DNA from: Planctomycetota bacterium
Lineage (GTDB): Bacteria; Planctomycetota; JAJSAM01
DNA length: 7,008 bases
Assembly: GCA_029932425.1 (NCBI GenBank)
Contig: JAOZQC010000170.1
Coordinates: 1-7,008 of the forward strand
Reading direction: 5' to 3'
Part shown: piece by piece, positions 5,740-7,008 of the stretch
How the letters are laid out: every line of letters starts with the position of its first letter
How positions within the stretch are numbered: the stretch's first letter is position 1
Program-made: the position numbers and the translations under genes
Notes under the pieces: generated by a model
What the model was told of the DNA's origin: nothing
The model's database searches: none
The model's input: only the letters and a program-made list of their open reading frames with translations

Positions 5740-6651
5740 ATGGACGACGTGCGCATCCTCACCCAGGCGCTCCCCTACATGAAGGCCCACAAGGGTCGCA
5801 CCTTCGTGGTGAAGCTCGGGGGGGAGCTCATCGAGGACGGGGAGGTCCTCGCCTCCCTGGCCCGCGACCTGGCCCTGGCCCACCACGTGGGGATCCGCCT
5901 GGCCGTCGTCCACGGGGGCGGTCCCCAGGCCACCGACCTCTCGAAGCGGCTCGGCCTCACCCCGAAGTTCTTCGAGGGGCGCCGCATCACGGACGCCGAC
6001 ACCCTCGAGGTGGCCAAGATGGTCTTCGCGGGGAAGATCAGCGTGGACCTCCTCGGCGCCCTGCGCCGCGAGGGACTCCGGGCCGTGGGGTTCTCCGGCG
6101 TCTCCGGGAACGTCATCGAGGCCGTGCGCCGGGAGCCGAAGGAGGTGACGGATCCCGAGACCGGCGAGAACCGGACGATCGACTTCGGGCACGTGGGCGA
6201 CATCCGGGAGGTGCGGGTGGACCTCCTGGAAACGCTCCTCGACGCCGGCTACGTGCCCGTGCTCTCCTCCCTGGGTGCGGACCGGGAGGGTCGGGTGATG
6301 AACATCAACGCGGACACCGTGGCGGTGGCGGTGGCCGTGGCTCTCGGCGCGGACAAGCTCCTCGTCCTCACGAACGTGCCCGGGGTGCTCCGCCACCCCG
6401 GGGACCCGGCCTCCGTGATCTCCGCCCTCACCGCGAAGGAGGCGGAGGCGCTGGCCCGGGAGGGGACGCTCCGGGGGGGCATGATCCCCAAGGTCCTGAA
6501 CCTGGTGGACGCGGTGCGGCGGGGCGTGGCCCGGACCCACATCCTGTCCGGCACCGCGGAGCACGGCCTCCTCACGGAGCTCTTCACGAAGGAGGGCTGC
6601 GGCACCATGATCACCCTCGAGGAGGAACACGAGAGGTACCTCTCGGAATGA
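5740..6651 (+). CDS. argB: N-acylglutamate kinase with the N-terminal helix of arginine-sensitive enzymes
   Basis: ArgB (EC 2.7.2.8 for the acetyl form) phosphorylates the gamma-carboxyl of an N-acylglutamate. The 303-residue protein shows the amino acid kinase fold: Lys25 in VVKLGGE, HGGGPQ at 58-63, the substrate-binding RRITD at 81-85 (one arginine is expected to hold the alpha-carboxylate), NINADT at 188-193 and GGMIPK ending at Lys251. About 20 residues precede the first strand and read like the extra helix (ILTQALPYM) of hexameric, arginine-inhibited kinases such as those of Thermotoga and Pseudomonas. The short Bacteroidota form, as I recall it, lacks this helix. The usual SGKDGN loop reads SGVSGN, losing its Lys and Asp. 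The C-terminus HGLLTELFTKEGCGTMI is standard. It starts seven bases after the transcarbamylase stop, with GAGG at 5731-5734 as a short-spaced ribosome binding site. In context the substrate is probably N-succinylglutamate, and feedback inhibition by arginine is plausible. Confidence 0.95.
   Translation: MDDVRILTQALPYMKAHKGRTFVVKLGGELIEDGEVLASLARDLALAHHVGIRLAVVHGGGPQATDLSKRLGLTPKFFEGRRITDADTLEVAKMVFAGKISVDLLGALRREGLRAVGFSGVSGNVIEAVRREPKEVTDPETGENRTIDFGHVGDIREVRVDLLETLLDAGYVPVLSSLGADREGRVMNINADTVAVAVAVALGADKLLVLTNVPGVLRHPGDPASVISALTAKEAEALAREGTLRGGMIPKVLNLVDAVRRGVARTHILSGTAEHGLLTELFTKEGCGTMITLEEEHERYLSE
6630..6645. promoter_or_regulatory. Perfect 16-bp palindrome over the argE ribosome binding site
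   Basis: CGAGAGGTACCTCTCG reads the same on both strands and ends two bases before the argE-like start codon at 6648. It lies inside the last codons of argB (residues ERYLS). In RNA it could fold into a six-pair stem with a GUAC loop, which would hide GAGAGG (6631-6636), the best nearby ribosome binding site. Ribosomes finishing argB would open it, a simple coupling device. This role is inferred; the palindrome itself is directly visible. A protein-binding site is an alternative. Confidence 0.4.
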
Positions 6652-7008
6652 ACGCCCCGGATCCCCTCCCCCTGCTGGCGGAGCTGGTCCGCCGGGAGAG
6701 CGTCTCGGGAGGGGAGGAGCGCCTGCTCTCGTTCCTGGCCGGGTGGTTCGGGGAGCGGGGCCTCGAGGCCGCCGTCGAGGGGCGGAACCTGGTGGTGCGG
6801 GCGGGCGACCCCGCGGGCCCGCGCCTCCTCCTGAACGCCCACATCGACACCGTGCCCACGGGGCCCGGCTGGACCCGGGATCCCTTCGGGGCGGAGGTCT
6901 CCGGCGGCCGGCTCTACGGGCTCGGGGCCAGCGACAACACGGCCTCCGCGGCGGCCATGGCCTCGGCCATGGTGGCCCTGGCCGGGGAGGACCTCCCCGG
7001 CGAGGTCG
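6648..7008 (+). CDS. argE: M20-family N-acylcitrulline/N-acylornithine deacylase, N-terminal part
   Basis: The first 120 codons of a zinc peptidase-like deacylase are visible; the gene runs off the right edge. NAHIDTVP carries the first metal ligand His65 and the neighbouring catalytic-site Asp67. LYGLGASDNTASAA carries the bridging metal ligand Asp96. This ArgE/DapE/CPG2 (M20) arrangement fits an amidohydrolase acting on N-acyl amino acids. The second motif usually reads GxxDMKG or GxxDNKG; the form here, with no Lys-Gly, resembles the ArgE-like protein of Bacteroidota arginine operons (GLGSNDAGAS as I recall). Following a transcarbamylase that uses acylated ornithine, its likely job is to remove the acyl group from N-succinylcitrulline (or N-acetylcitrulline) and give citrulline for ArgG. 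The ATG at 6648 overlaps the argB stop by four bases. DapE-type succinyl-diaminopimelate desuccinylase is the main alternative, less likely in this context. Confidence 0.9.
   Translation, partial: MNAPDPLPLLAELVRRESVSGGEERLLSFLAGWFGERGLEAAVEGRNLVVRAGDPAGPRLLLNAHIDTVPTGPGWTRDPFGAEVSGGRLYGLGASDNTASAAAMASAMVALAGEDLPGEV

Noticed and set aside
1372..6630. Several long minus-strand open frames, for example 1372-2472, 1917-3224, 3320-4360, 4500-5762 and 5557-6630
   Set aside because: They lie opposite well-identified plus-strand genes. Their translations are rich in Gly, Pro, Arg, His and Asp without motifs, as expected for antisense frames in very GC-rich DNA where stop codons are rare.
5740..7008. 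LysW-type carrier-protein pathway (LysZ, LysK) instead of acyl-glutamate arginine synthesis
   Set aside because: No small acidic LysW carrier or ArgX/LysX ligase gene is present in the window, and the transcarbamylase matches the acylornithine type, which acts on small N-acyl substrates.

Overview
The window is a compact arginine-biosynthesis operon from a bacterium with very GC-rich DNA (third codon positions are almost all G or C). A fragment of an unrelated gene diverges from it at the left edge. The ArgG, ArgC, transcarbamylase and ArgE proteins look like the Bacteroidota type as I remember it, but the base composition is unlike most Bacteroidota. A high-GC relative of that group (for example Gemmatimonadota), an Acidobacteriota-like lineage, or an operon acquired by transfer are all possible. 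The sequence alone does not settle the phylum.

Layout. Positions 1-140 (minus strand) hold the first 46 codons of a PP2C-type serine/threonine phosphatase. Positions 141-283 are a divergent intergenic region with a candidate promoter for the phosphatase and a small inverted repeat in the argG leader. From 284 to the right edge, seven plus-strand genes follow with almost no gaps: argG, an uncharacterised P-loop protein, argC, argD, an argF'-type transcarbamylase, argB, and the start of an argE-like M20 deacylase cut by the window end. Four of the six junctions overlap (4 nt at three, 11 nt at one), and the other two gaps are 2 and 7 nt. This implies one transcript with translational coupling. 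No terminator, tRNA, mobile element or CRISPR array was seen.

Pathway. ArgB phosphorylates an N-acylglutamate, ArgC reduces it to the semialdehyde and ArgD aminates that to N-acylornithine. The transcarbamylase then acts on the still-acylated ornithine, giving N-acylcitrulline, the ArgE-like enzyme removes the acyl group, and ArgG makes argininosuccinate. The transcarbamylase has Ala97 where the Xanthomonas acetylornithine enzyme has Glu92, and Pro189 where that enzyme has Asn185. By the published specificity rule this predicts N-succinylornithine as substrate, so the operon probably runs the succinylated arginine route.

Two steps are absent from the window: argH and the N-acylglutamate synthase (argA, argJ or a GNAT-family enzyme). 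The 339-residue P-loop protein between argG and argC has no role in the textbook pathway. Its P-loop resembles those of BioD and DUF1611/DgcN proteins, and DgcN is reported to N-acetylate D-glutamate. It is therefore a reasonable, unproven candidate for the missing acylglutamate synthase, and is the most interesting item here.
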